Source: Blastocladiella emersonii ATCC 22665
Taxonomy: Eukaryota > Blastocladiomycota > Blastocladiomycetes > Blastocladiales > Blastocladiaceae
Assembly (NCBI GenBank): GCA_025594325.1
Contig: JANHCV010000006.1
Coordinates: 248,001 to 312,000 of the forward strand
Direction: 5' to 3'
Length of the DNA: 64,000 bases
Shown here: piece by piece, positions 1 through 10,168 of the stretch
How positions within the stretch are numbered: position 1 is the first letter of the stretch
Layout: every line of letters begins with the position of its first letter
Program-made: the position numbers and the translations under genes
The notes under the pieces: generated by a model
The model's input: the letters and a program-made list of their open reading frames with translations, nothing else
What the model was told of the DNA's origin: nothing
Databases searched by the model: none

Positions 1-180
1 TCAACCCCTCCATCAAGGGCGGCCTCATCGTCGAGGTCGGCGACGAGACCATCGACATGTCCGTCTCCTCCAAGCTCGCCAAGATCGAGAAGTCCCTTGC
101 TGGTACGCTACCTCGAGCAGCTCCTCGCTCTCGAACATGTCTTCTCACACCCCGTGCGCGTCCCCGTAGAGTCGGTCTAA
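1..180 (+). CDS. ATP5: ATP synthase OSCP subunit, 3' end (partial)
   Basis: This is the C-terminal end of the oligomycin-sensitivity-conferring protein, the peripheral-stalk subunit that links F1 to Fo on the matrix side of the mitochondrial inner membrane. The reading frame starting at base 3 gives NPSIKGGLIVEVGDETIDMS followed by VSSKLAKIEKSLA. That is the conserved OSCP/delta end: GG..VEVGD..ID.SV..K..K. A 67-nt intron (103-169, GTACG to GTAG) separates this from a last exon of 11 nt, which adds E-S-V and a TAA stop at 178-180. The tiny terminal exon closes exactly in frame, which supports the splice. The rest of the gene lies left of the window. Family assignment is confident; the splice is inferred. 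Confidence 0.85.
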   Translation, partial: STPPSRAASSSRSATRPSTCPSPPSSPRSRSPLLVRYLEQLLALEHVFSHPVRVPVESV

Positions 181-556
181 AGCGCTCATTGCAAGTTTCT
201 CGTCCTCTCCCCCCTCGTTTCTCTTCATTGGACCTACCCCCCTACCCCACCCTCCCCCTCCTCCGGTTTGAATACAAAGGACCCTCCCCGCATCTCTCGG
301 AATACATGCCACGAGCGCGAGTGCCGCCGTCATCGCCGCCCGCCGTGTCGAATGTTGGAACTCTTCTCCCATGTCTCCCGCGTGGCCGTCGAGCAAAGCC
401 ACCGTCATGCACGGTGGACCGTGGCAATCTGATTGTGTCCCACGTCGACCTCGCCGCCCCTCCCCCCCTGCGCGTCGTCTGATTACTCGATAGAAACCTC
501 GCGCTGCACGCGCACCCTCCGACTTTGCGCAACTTGCGAATGGCATTGACACCACC

Positions 557-1822
557 ATGAATCTTGCGCCTGCGTCGTCGTCCTCCTCCATGATGGACGC
601 CCTTGCTTCCGCCGCTGCCGCTGCCGCAGACCCCGCGGCGTCGCCGCTCCCGCGCGACGTGATGCAGAACCTGACGGAAGCCAACGTCGCCATCGCCGCG
701 TCGCTGCTCCTGCTCAACGGTACAGTGTGGCTCAGCCGGCGGCGCCGCCTAGTGATCCGAGCCTAACCCCCGACCCGACCCCATCTCGGCAACCGCGTGC
801 CCCGTTAGTCATCCTGTCCCTCGTGTTCCAGCTAGGCCTCGAGTCGAGCATCCTGATCTCGGCGCTGCGGTGCTACGTGCAGCTGACGCTCATGGGCCGC
901 GTCCTCGAGCCCGTGTTCCAGCACGGCGAGGACCCCGTGGTCGTGTTCTCGATGACGGCGGCGCTCGTGGTGCTGGGCTCGGGCGAGGCCTTCTCCAAGA
1001 CCAAGTACTCGTTCCCGCACATGCACTGGATCGTGCTCTTCAGCATGCTGGTCGCCGGGTCCGTGACCATGGGCGTCGGCATGACGCTCGCGATCGGCGC
1101 GAAACCGTGGTACACGGCGCAGGTGTTTGTGCCGACGTGTGGGATGATCCTCGGCAACAGCATCTCGGGCATCGCGCTCGGGATCCGGAGCTGCTTGGTC
1201 GCGTTCAAGGAGCACGCCGAGTTCACCGAGGTCCGGCTCGCGTACGGCGCGTCAAGGTGGGAGGCCGCGCTGCCCGTGGTGCGCGAGAGCTTGAAGACGG
1301 CGCTCCTCCCGCCGCTCAACTCCATGGCCGTCATGGGGCTCATCAGCATCCCCGGCCAGATGACGGGCCAGATCCTCGCGGGCGCGCCGATCGCTGCCGC
1401 GGTCCATTTCCAGCAGATCGTTATGTATATGATCGTGTCTTCGACGGCCATCGGGACGCTCCTCTCGATTGTGGTACGTCGAAGGGGTGGTGGGGAGTGC
1501 CGGGTCGAAGTGACTGACCGCGACCGCGACCGCGACCGCGCCCGCCTCAATTTAGCTCACCACCATGACCGTGATCGACCCGCGCCTGCGCCTGCGCACC
1601 GACCTCGTCTCGCAGGACCCGTTCTGGCTGACGGCCGCCGTGTCCCAAACCCTCGGCGACGCGCGCGCCGCGGTCGCGCGGTGGACCGCGTGCTGCTGGC
1701 GCCGCCGGCGTCGGCGGCAGGTGGAGCCCGAAGTCGAGGAGGACGATGATGAGGACATGCGGATCGAGTCGGCGGAGCGCGCTGAGCGGACACCGCTGAT
1801 CCGCGGAGCGAGGCGCAAGTAG
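557..1822 (+). CDS. UPF0014/FetB-family membrane permease
   Basis: Three exons (557-719, 809-1473, 1556-1822) close in frame and encode 364 residues. The protein is a polytopic membrane protein with several long hydrophobic stretches: AIAASLLLLN, VILSLVFQLGLESSILISAL, the IVLFSMLVAGSV region, and VMYMIVSSTAIGTLLSIV. Family marks include LRCYVQLTLMG near the N-terminus, a P-x-x-GMILGNSISG segment, and a GASRWEA-to-LINSIPGQMTGQI-like loop that is typical of UPF0014. Bacterial FetB is the permease half of an iron-export ABC transporter; the substrate and partner in fungi are not shown here. The C-terminal ~90 residues are soluble and end in an acidic then basic tail. The second intron (1474-1555) contains four GACCGC hexamers. 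The gene converges on the next one with 53 bp between stop codons. Confidence 0.85.
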
Positions 1823-1875
1823 CTTAGGTTTTGATATACATGTATTTAGTGCAGTACACGCCGACGGGTGTTGTG

Positions 1876-3596
1876 TCATGTTGCGATGAGGGACGGGTTC
1901 TTGATCTTCTCGCGCAGGAGCTCGAGCGCGGCTACGGGTGGGAGCGGTGGGTTAGCGGCGAGGAGGGAGGAGGGAGGAGGACAAGCGCGTACCATAAGCG
2001 TCCTCGAAACTGTCGTGGCCCTCGGACGCGTTGTTCTGGATGAACACGTTGAGCAGCTTGGACATGAGGTACTTGAGCGCGAACCGGTTCGGGAAGCCCT
2101 ACACGGTCAAGCGTCAGCATTCGGATCACAGCGGAGCGAGCGAAGAAGCGTACCCGCGGGTGCTTGAAGATGTGCACCGTGTCGGCAATGGTCGGGTGGA
2201 TGATGCGCATGGCCTTGAGGTCGTTCTCGAGCCCGTGGCCGACGAGGATCGTGTCCTGGTCGATGCGGTGGAAGAAGGCGCGGCGCACGTCGGCCAGCGT
2301 CTTGTTCGCGCCGTCGAGCGTTTGGATCCCGCTACACAAACACGTCAGCATCAAACGCAAAGGCGAGAGCCGCGTCAAAGCGTACCTGAACCGCGAGTTG
2401 AGATCAAGCACCTCGCCGGCAGGCTTGACGAGCTCGTCCATGACGAGGTCGCCGTACACGTCGACGGCGGTGAACCGGCACAGCTCGAACCCGTTGGTCG
2501 TGTAGCACATTTCGCAGTCGAGCGCGACCATCTCGAGCCGCTTGCCCGGTCCACCAGGACACGTCTCGGGCGACACGACGAACGGCTCGATCGCGTGCAG
2601 ATGGTTGGTCCGCTCCTCGCGCCACACGTGCACGCCCGGCGTGCACCCGGTACTCGCGCTGTTGGGCCGCGCGCTGCAGCACGTGTACTCGCGCACGCGC
2701 TCGCCGCCCGAGATGACGCCCCGCAGCCGGCCGTGGTGGTACATGCACTCGCCGGCGCGCGGGTGCGCCGTGACGAGGTACTCCTTGCTGCACCGGTCGC
2801 ACTTGCGCTTCGACCCCGGCTCGCGGCCCAGCACCTCGTGCCGCGGGATCAAAGCGTGCGCCGTGTCGTAGGTCGGGAACCCGTACAGGATCACGTCCTC
2901 GTCGCCCATGACCCACTCGAACGCCGCGTCGTACGCGATCGCGCGCGACGAGCGCGGGCCGCGGAGGCGCGCGGACAGGGCGGACTTGTGACGTTTCGCG
3001 GCCAGGTCCGGGTTCAGCGTCGACCCGCGTTTCACGGCGGGCGCGAGCGCGACGGCGTCGGGGAGCGAGGATAGCGACGACGTGGCCGAGCGCGACGCGG
3101 GCCCGCTGCCGGGCAGCGACGTCAGCGACGAGCCCGACGGCGACGAGCTGCCCGAGTCGCTGCTACTGTCGAGCGTGATGACCTGGGCGCCGTCCAGTGG
3201 CACGGGGCTCGACCCGTCCTCCCCCTCCTCCTCCACTTCCAGCAACGCCGCCGCCGTCTCGACATCCGGTGCGCCAAAGTACGCAATCAGGCGGTCCTCG
3301 GGCATCCCAGCGCGCGGCGGCGGGAGCGCCTTGATGACGCGCAGGCGTTTCGCGGCGGCGTTGGTGAACCCCTCGTCGCCGCGGTGCGCCTCGGCGATCT
3401 CGCGCTCGAGCGTGACGGCGAGCGCCGGCGTCAGCTTGTCGACGGCCGCGTAGTTCGCGGCGACCAGCAGCGGCGAAATGTGCACCGCGTACAGCGACGC
3501 GGTCCGCACGCGCTTCTGCGGCGAGATGCCGAGCTTGGCGTCGAACACGACGAGTTTGGAGAGCGCGTCGTAGGAAGTGTAGGGCGGGGGGTTCAT
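1876..3596 (-). CDS. RNA exonuclease, REX1/REXO1-like (DEDDh family)
   Basis: Four exons (3596-2386, 2331-2154, 2098-1993, 1931-1876) close in frame to 516 residues. Residues ~1-100 resemble the N-terminal REX domain (PPYTSYDALSKLVVFDAK). A Ser-rich linker follows. Then comes a Cys/His-rich module (CDRCSKEYLV, ECMYHHGRL, YTCCSA) that precedes the nuclease in REXO1/REX3 proteins. The exonuclease fold shows ExoI VALDCEMCYT (Asp and Glu near 360), ExoII GHGLENDLKAM, and ExoIII in the third exon, HDSFEDAY. Such enzymes trim 3' ends of stable RNAs (5S rRNA, tRNA, snRNA) in the nucleus. Whether this is the REX1 or REX3 orthologue cannot be settled by eye. It is transcribed divergently from POL3, with 251 bp between the start codons. 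Confidence 0.85.
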
Positions 3597-3847
3597 TGGT
3601 GTGGTTGGTTACATGGGCTTCGGTAGGGAGCAGTGGGAGAGAGAGGGGAGCTTGAGACACCCCTGGCTCGGGAGGGACTCACGGCGCGCGCGTCTCTTGA
3701 AATCGGGCAGCGGCCCACGTGACGGCTCCGTTCTCGCTGCAGCTCGGTCGCCCCGTCGCGCGCGGACGGCCGCGGTCGCACTCCCTCTCCTCGCGAGGTG
3801 CTGCTTCTCCAGCTGCTCTGTCAACTCATGCATCTGTGAGCACGGCC
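3597..3847. promoter_or_regulatory. divergent intergenic region, REX / POL3
   Basis: This 251-bp gap separates the two start codons and must hold both promoters. I see no clear TATA box. Short purine-rich runs near 3626-3655 (GGGAGAGAGAGGGGAG) lie towards the REX side. The POL3 frame stays open upstream to 3719, but only from a GTG; the first in-frame ATG is 3848. Confidence 0.4.
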
Positions 3848-6800
3848 ATGTCATCGACCCCGTCCTCCTCGACCGGATCGGGCCCCATGGAGTCCGGGTC
3901 CGCGTCGGCGCTCGTCCAGGGCACCTCGTCGGCCGCCAACGTGCCGGGCAGCGCCGCCATGAAGCGCAAGGCCGACCCGGCCCCCGCCCCCGCCGCCGCC
4001 GCGGGCAAGCGCCGGCGCACCGAGGCCACCACGCCGCCGAGCTCGCAGCCGCCGCTTTCGGAGGAGCAGTCCGAGTTCGAGAAGACGCTCGCGGGGCTGC
4101 ACCTGACTCAGACCGAGGCGGTCGGCGTCGATCCGACGCTGTCGTGGCCGCGACCCGCGCTCGACGGACCCTGGGACGCGGCGACGCGCGACCTCGTGTT
4201 CCAGCAGATCGAGGCCGATGAGCACACTGAGGTCGCGCCCGACGGCCTGCCGCAGCTCCTGCAGCAAGTCCCGCAGCTCGTGCCCGTCGCGCGCCAGGTC
4301 GTGTTCCCGACGCTCCGCTTCTACGGCGTCACCGACGAGGGGTATAGTGTTACTTGCCACGTCCACGGGTTCTTCCCGTACATCTACGTCCCTGCCCCCA
4401 ACGCGTTCCATGACGGCATGCGCGGCGAGTTTGTCGCTACCCTCAACGTGCGTGCGCTTGATGGAGCTCACCTCATGCTCGGCCCGGACTAACCAACGCG
4501 ACCCGAATCCCTGTAGCGGCTCCTCCACTCGGACCGCAAGGGCACGCACCCGACCGGCTACGTGCTGGGCGTCGACATCTGCCTCAAGGAGTCGATCATG
4601 CACTTCCACGGCAACCGCAAGATCCCGTTCCTCAAGATCACGCTCGCGCACCCGAAATTCATTGCCGCGCTGCGCCGCCAGTTCGAGAACTCGCTCGTCC
4701 GCATGGACAACCACCCGCACCTCGTCTTCTCCACCTCGCACTTCGAGTCCAACCTGGCCTACCTGCTGCGGTACATGATCGACGCCGACGTCGCCGGCAT
4801 GGGCTGGATGTCGCTCCCCGCCGGCACCTACCGCGTGCGCACCGACCCGCGCCACCGCGAGTCGACGGCCCAGATCGAGGTCGACGTGCTCTTCTCGGAC
4901 GTGGTCGCCCACGAACCCGTCGGCGACTGGGCCCGCATGGCGCCGCTGCGCATCCTCTCGTTCGATATCGAGTGCGCCGGTCGCAAGGGCTGCTTCCCCG
5001 ACCCCAAGATCGACCCCGTCATCCAGATCGCCAACATGGTCACGGTCCAGGGCGAGAAGCAGCCCTTCATCCGCAACGTGTTCGCCCTCAACACGTGCGC
5101 GGCGATCGTCGGGTCCGACGTCCGCTCGTTCCAGTCCGAGGCCGACCTGCTCCAGGCGTGGTCCGACTTTGTCGTGGCGTGCGACCCGGATATCGTCACC
5201 GGGTACAACATCCTCAACTTCGACTTCACGTACCTCCTCGACCGCGCCGACACCCTGCGCGTCGCGCGGTTCCCGTTCATGGGCCGCATCGCCCAGGTCA
5301 AGACCGAGGCCAAGGACTCGCGGTTCTCGAGCCGCGCGTTCGGCACCCGCGACTCCAAGCAGGTCTCGCTCGACGGCCGCGTCGTGCTCGACCTGCTCCA
5401 GCTCATGCAGCGCGAGCACAAGCTGCGGTCCTACTCGCTCAACGCCGTCTCGGCGCACTTTCTGGGCGAGCAGAAGGAGGACGTGCACCACTCGATCATC
5501 ACCGAGCTGCAGAACGGGAACGCCGACACGCGGCGCCGGCTCGCCGTGTACTGCCTCAAGGACGCGTACCTGCCGCAGCGGCTCCTCGACAAGCTCATGT
5601 GCGTCATCAACTACTCGGAGATGGCGCGAGTCACGGGGGTCCCGTTCAACTACCTCCTGACGCGCGGGCAGCAGATCAAGGTCATCTCGCAGCTGTACCG
5701 CAAGGCGAAATCGCACGACCTCGTGATCCCGGCGCTGCGCGTCGGCGAGTCGGCCGCCGTCGACGAGACGTACGAGGGCGCCACCGTCATCGAGCCCGAG
5801 CGCGGGTTCTACGACGTGCCCATCGCCACGCTCGACTTCGCGTCGCTGTACCCGTCCATCATGATGGCCCACAACCTGTGCTACACCACGCTCGTCACCC
5901 GCGACGTCGTCCACGCGCTCGGGCTCGCCAAGGACCGCGACTACACGGTCACGCCGACGGGGGACATGTTCGTCAAGACCGACCAGCGCAAGGGCCTCCT
6001 GCCCGTGATCCTCGAGGACCTGATCGCGGCGCGGAAACGCGCCAAGGCCGAGCTGAAAAAGGAGACGGACCCGTTCAAGCGCGCGGTCCTCGACGGCCGC
6101 CAGCTCGCGCTCAAGATCTCGGCCAACTCCGTGTACGGTTTCACGGGCGCGACCGTCGGCAAGCTGCCGTGCCTGGAGATCTCGTCGTCGGTCACCGGGT
6201 TCGGCCGCGAGATGATCGAGCTGACGAAACGCGTCGTCGAGGAAAAGTACACGGTCACTAACGGGTACCAGGCCGACGCGCACGTCATCTACGGCGACAC
6301 GGACTCGGTCATGGTCAAGTTCGGCGTGCCGGACCTCGACGCCGCCATGAAGCTCGGCCAGGAGGCGGCCGCCTTCGTCACGACGCAGTTCATCCGGCCG
6401 ATCCAGCTCGAGTTCGAGAAGGTGTACTTCCCGTACCTGCTCATCAACAAGAAGCGGTACGCCGGGCTGTACTGGACGCGCACCGACAAGTTCGACAAGA
6501 TGGACACCAAGGGCATCGAGACGGTGCGCCGCGACAACGCGCCGCTCGTCGCGCACGTCATCGACACGAGCCTGCGCATGATCCTCATGGACCGCAACGT
6601 CGACGCGGCCGTCGAGTTCGTGAAACGCACCATCGCCGACCTGCTGCAGAACCGCATCGACCTGTCGCAGCTCGTCATCACCAAGGCCCTGTCCAAGACC
6701 GAGTACGCCGGCAAGCAGGCGCACGTCGAGCTCGCCGACCGCATGCGCAAGCGCGACGCCGGGTCCGCACCCAATATCGGCGACCGCGTCGCCTACGTCA

Positions 6801-7412
6801 TCATCCAGGGCGCCAAGGGATCCGCCGCGTGGGAGAAGGCCGAGGACCCCCTCTTCGTCCTGGAGAATAACCTGCCCATCGATACCAAGTACTACCTCGA
6901 CAACCAGCTCGCCAACCCGCTCATGCGCATCTTTGAGCCGATTCTCGGCGAGAAGACCGAGTCGATTCTGCGTACGTCGTTTTCGTGGGTTGCTCGCGGG
7001 ACGAACGCTCATTGACCTCGTTCGTCACCATCGTGTAGTCAAGGGCGACCACACGCGCACCGTGCACGTGGCCGCGCCGACGGCGGGCAGCGGCCTGATG
7101 CGGTTCGCGGTGCGCACGGCGTCGTGTCTCGGGTGCCGCGCGCCGCTCAAGGGCGCGGCGGGGTCGCGCGCCGTGTGCGACCACTGCCGCACCAAGCTCC
7201 CGCAGCTGTACCAGAAGCAGGTGGCCGCTGTCAACAAGGCCGAGGAGCGGCACGCGCGGCTCTGGACCCAGTGCCAGAACTGCCAGGGATCGCTCCACCT
7301 CGACGTGCTGTGCTCGGCCAACGACTGCCCGATCTTCTACATGCGCAAGAAGGCGCAGAAGGACGCCAAGGACGCGACGGACGCCCTGCAGCGGTTCGAT
7401 TACTCGTGGTAG
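3848..7412 (+). CDS. POL3: DNA polymerase delta catalytic subunit
   Basis: Three exons (3848-4447, 4517-6971, 7039-7412) close in frame to 1142 residues, a normal length for Pol3. The N-terminal ~60 residues are low-complexity and carry a basic KRRR cluster that could be a nuclear signal. The 3'-5' exonuclease begins with [10 protein letters not shown] (about residue 348) and includes [10 protein letters not shown]. Polymerase motif A is [17 protein letters not shown] (about 640), motif B includes [13 protein letters not shown], and motif C is YGDTDSVM (about 792). The C-terminus has the two cysteine modules: CysA (CLGC...CDHC, about 1047-1067) and CysB (CQNC...C...C, about 1095-1115). In this family CysA binds PCNA and CysB holds a 4Fe-4S cluster for the accessory subunits. 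It is the leading candidate for lagging-strand synthesis here; all catalytic motifs are intact. Confidence 0.97.
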
Positions 7413-7507
7413 CGGTGGGTGGGCGGGAGATGAGGAGGTCAAATGTAGATCAATTGTGGTATCAATATGCGCGGACAGGTACTGCAATAATACGAGAACA
7501 ACAACAG

Positions 7508-8284
7508 CTAGGCGGTGTACACGAACACCTCCTCGCCAGCGGCGGCCGCCACGTCGCGGTGCGCGACGACCGCGCGGAGCCACTCGTCAAGCATCGCCGC
7601 ATCCACGACCGCGCCCGCCGCGACCTCGTGCAGCTCGCGCGCCGTGTCGGACGCGAGCCCGAACCGCGCCTCGATCCACGCGACCAGGTCCGCGTGCCCG
7701 TACCGCGCCGCGAGCCGCGCGAGCGCCACCGGGTCCGCGACCGCCGCCGCTGTGCGCTCCTCGCACGCCCACTCGAGCACCGCGACGTGGCCGCGCCGGC
7801 ACGCCGCCTGCAGGATGTCGGCGTCCCAGTCGATCTCGCCCGCGAGCAGGCCCGAGCGGCACCACCACGCGACCACCGCAGCGTGCCCGTGGTCGACGGC
7901 GTGACGCACCGCCCACGCCGTGTACTTGAGGTCGAGGTGGGACGTGTCGCGCCACCAGTTGAGCACCGCGACGTGCCCGTTTGCCGACGCCGAGTCCATG
8001 GCGTCCGACGAGTAGACGAGCGGCATCGGCTTGGTCTTGAGGCGTGACGCGCGGAGCCACCATGCGAGCGCTTGCAGGTTGCCCCGCGCCGACGCCGCGT
8101 CCGGCGCGCACCACGGGAGACGCGGGATCACGGCGCGGTACAGCGGCGTGTCGTGGGTGGCGGAGGCGGTGGGAAGGACCGACAGGTACGCGACCAGCGC
8201 GTGCGGCGGCTGCCCCGGCAGCGAAGCGGTGAGGACTAGGGTCGATTCGATCAGCTCGTACGGGAGGTGCATGGTGAGATTCAT
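7508..8284 (-). CDS. Ankyrin-like repeat protein with GHVAVLxWW repeats
   Basis: A single exon of 258 residues. I chose ATG 8284 (MNLTMHLPYELIEST), because the frame upstream is low-complexity and proline-rich. The protein is built from degenerate ankyrin-type helix pairs with a recurring core: SASANGHVAVLNWW, HAVDHGHAAVVAWW, ACRRGHVAVLEWA and LAARYGHADLVAWI. The Trp pairs and the spacing of about 35-45 residues differ from canonical ankyrin (G-x-TPLHLA). An N-terminal LPYELIESTL resembles an F-box-like start, but I would not assert one. No enzyme motif is visible, so a protein-interaction role is likely but unproven. I recall repeats of this kind as common in zoosporic fungi and protists. 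The stop lies 95 bp from the POL3 stop (convergent). Confidence 0.7.
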   Translation of the reverse strand: MNLTMHLPYELIESTLVLTASLPGQPPHALVAYLSVLPTASATHDTPLYRAVIPRLPWCAPDAASARGNLQALAWWLRASRLKTKPMPLVYSSDAMDSASANGHVAVLNWWRDTSHLDLKYTAWAVRHAVDHGHAAVVAWWCRSGLLAGEIDWDADILQAACRRGHVAVLEWACEERTAAAVADPVALARLAARYGHADLVAWIEARFGLASDTARELHEVAAGAVVDAAMLDEWLRAVVAHRDVAAAAGEEVFVYTA

Positions 8285-8953
8285 TGATGGGCGAAAGGAG
8301 AGGGGAGGGGGGGGGGGGAGAAAAGTCGCGGTGGCCGAGCGAGCGAAAAGGGCGAGGTCGGTGAGAGTTGTCTCGCAGCTGGTGGGAGACACTCCCACGC
8401 GTCGCCGATCGGCGCGTCTCGATCAGCGGCCGATCATCACGCGGGAGACACTGTTTTCACCGCACCGGGGACACGCTTCATCAAACTCGAGCAATGAAAA
8501 AAAATCTAAGGGGATCGCAAAGATGTACTAGTTGCGGAAAACCGATGGAGAGCTGGCGGTTCTCGCGTCAGCAATTCGACTTCTTCAGGTCTCGCGAGTT
8601 TGAGTGCGTCGGTTACCGCACGGGCAGGCGTATGTTGCGGTCATGTCGCGCAACAAGTGGTGCAGTGCGAGCAGGCGTTGGGCGCAAGGGAGCACTGCTT
8701 CAATGCATTCTGCGCTGGCCGTAAGCTGAATGCGCTTGACGTGCATGCGGCGTCGAGCTCGCGGACCGCGGATCACTTATCCAAGCGCTACTCCCTCGCC
8801 TCCTCCAAGATGCTCGCGCCTTCGGTGAGCAACATCAAGCGGATATAGATACGAGCGACCATCACGATGTACGTGCAGCATTGCCTCGTCGAGTCAATGA
8901 GTCGGCAAAACTGAAACTTTTTCGCGCGCTCATCTTCATCAACCGCAACGCTG
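8285..8953. other. Unassigned interval at left edge of accessory island
   Basis: This interval holds the upstream region of the ankyrin-like gene. It includes a G-rich homopolymer stretch at about 8303-8320, where GGGGAGG runs into roughly ten Gs. Base composition falls visibly after about 8480. Short frames at 8600-8848 and 8881-9075 on the plus strand could be 5' exons of the membrane-protein gene that follows, but I could not connect them with confident splice sites. Confidence 0.35.
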
Positions 8954-9566
8954 TTGAGTGGCGTCGACTCGGAGAAAGCTCCTCCTTCACACAAAATCTT
9001 ACTTGCGTCAGCTACCCGTGGAATCCGTGCGGCACCCACCCTGCAGCTGGGTCCTATCAAAGTTGTCACGTTTGAAGCCGTGTACCTTGTGCAGAATCCG
9101 GCCACGCTTGTGGGAGAGGACGTACTCCAGCAGGCGGTAGCAGCAGCGGCTAATACGGTCCCACAACTCGGCCCTTCAAAGAGTATGAACGAGAAGGGCG
9201 AGATGCCTACTTTGGCCATGCTTGTCAAAGAGTCAGTGGTCGTGGTCACGGTCGAAACGCCACCAACCGGCCCGAGTGTTCGAGCTCCAGCGCCGCCGGG
9301 TACGTGTGGTCTGTTCAAACTCGTGTCTCTCATGACTAACGTTTCATGCAGCAGCTGTAGTCGCCACTAACCCCCCTCAGCATCAGCTTCCACTATGCCT
9401 TAAGCTGGCAACGGTCTTGATCATGCTGCTCATTACTGTATGGGTTATCCTGTCGCCCGCCATAGCCATGATGTTATCGGTGCACCTGAATTACGTTCAT
9501 TTGGGTATTATTGTCATTTCAATTGCGCTCACGGGCTGCGCATACCACTTTCTTGGGGACGAATGA
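8954..9566 (+). CDS. Putative membrane protein, unknown function (5' end unresolved)
   Basis: Two exons can be joined confidently: an open frame up to 9299, then 9352-9566. The intron (9300-9351, 52 nt) is textbook: donor GTACGT, branch site GACTAAC, acceptor ATGCAG. The second exon encodes a strongly hydrophobic C-terminus with two likely membrane helices, LATVLIMLLITVWVILSPAI and NYVHLGIIVISIALTGCAYH, ending FLGDE and TGA. The first exon is soluble and rich in Val, Ala and Pro, with a TPPTGPSVRAPAPP linker before the membrane part. I do not recognise a family. The frame is open from 8954, but there is no ATG at its head, so an upstream exon is missing from this model. Codon use is more A/T-rich than in POL3 or ACC1, which suggests a different origin or relaxed selection. 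Confidence 0.5.
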
Positions 9567-10168
9567 CAATCACTCTTTCACATCTGGAGAAACAATTCGT
9601 TGCCTGCTCGAGTTGCGGACTTGGCTGCACCCTTCCCCGGCTATCTAGTTGCCACGTTATTTAAAGCGGGCGGTAGTCAACATACGAGGAGCTCTCCCCG
9701 AGGAGGGCAGCGAGAAACGCGAAGCGCGACGATCATCACACGTGTGCGGCGGCGCCACGCCTTACCTCTCGCGTCCGCCCCCTGCGGGCCCGCTGCGCGT
9801 TCGAGGTCCGCGCTCCTCCGCTCAAATGTGAAACCCGTCGCATCACCTATCACTTCCATGGCAACAATATGCATTGCGTTCGGCCCGTCAACTTCAACTA
9901 GATCGCGCCGATGCGGGAGCGGCTCGACCCATCCGTGGTCGCTCGGACGGCGGCGTCGCGGAGCGGGCGCAAGTGCAGGAATGCCCAGTAGGATCTACGG
10001 GCAGTACCACATGATAAGCGCACCAATGGCCATTAACGACCACTTCTCGTCGATGTGAATCGTTGATTGCGTTAATTTGCTCCAGAGTTCGATGTTGGCT
10101 TCGCGGCACTTTCGTGGGGCCATAGCGCGGATGTTCAGCATGAATGTGCGCACCTTCACGACCGCGGG
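9567..10168. other. Non-coding or unassigned interval
   Basis: I see no supported gene here. A minus-strand frame running from the Helitron-like region (about 10160 down to 10000) includes KCREANIELWSKLTQ and a short hydrophobic end, LMAIGALIMWYCP, before a stop. It could be a leftover 3' exon, but nothing independent supports it. Confidence 0.3.

Noticed and set aside
3719..3847. N-terminal extension of POL3
   Set aside because: The frame is open, but it begins with GTG and has no ATG before 3848. The extension is low-complexity.
3851..7012. Minus-strand open frame of 1053 codons opposite POL3, and similar giant frames opposite FAS (21530-27919 plus) and ACC1 (34974-38963 minus)
   Set aside because: They mirror real genes with high G+C third positions, have Arg/Val/Asp/Gly-heavy composition and no motifs. 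They are antisense shadows.
8788..9333. Minus-strand 181-codon frame opposite the membrane-protein gene
   Set aside because: The plus strand has a clear intron with branch site that rejoins a membrane-protein frame, so the minus frame is probably a shadow.
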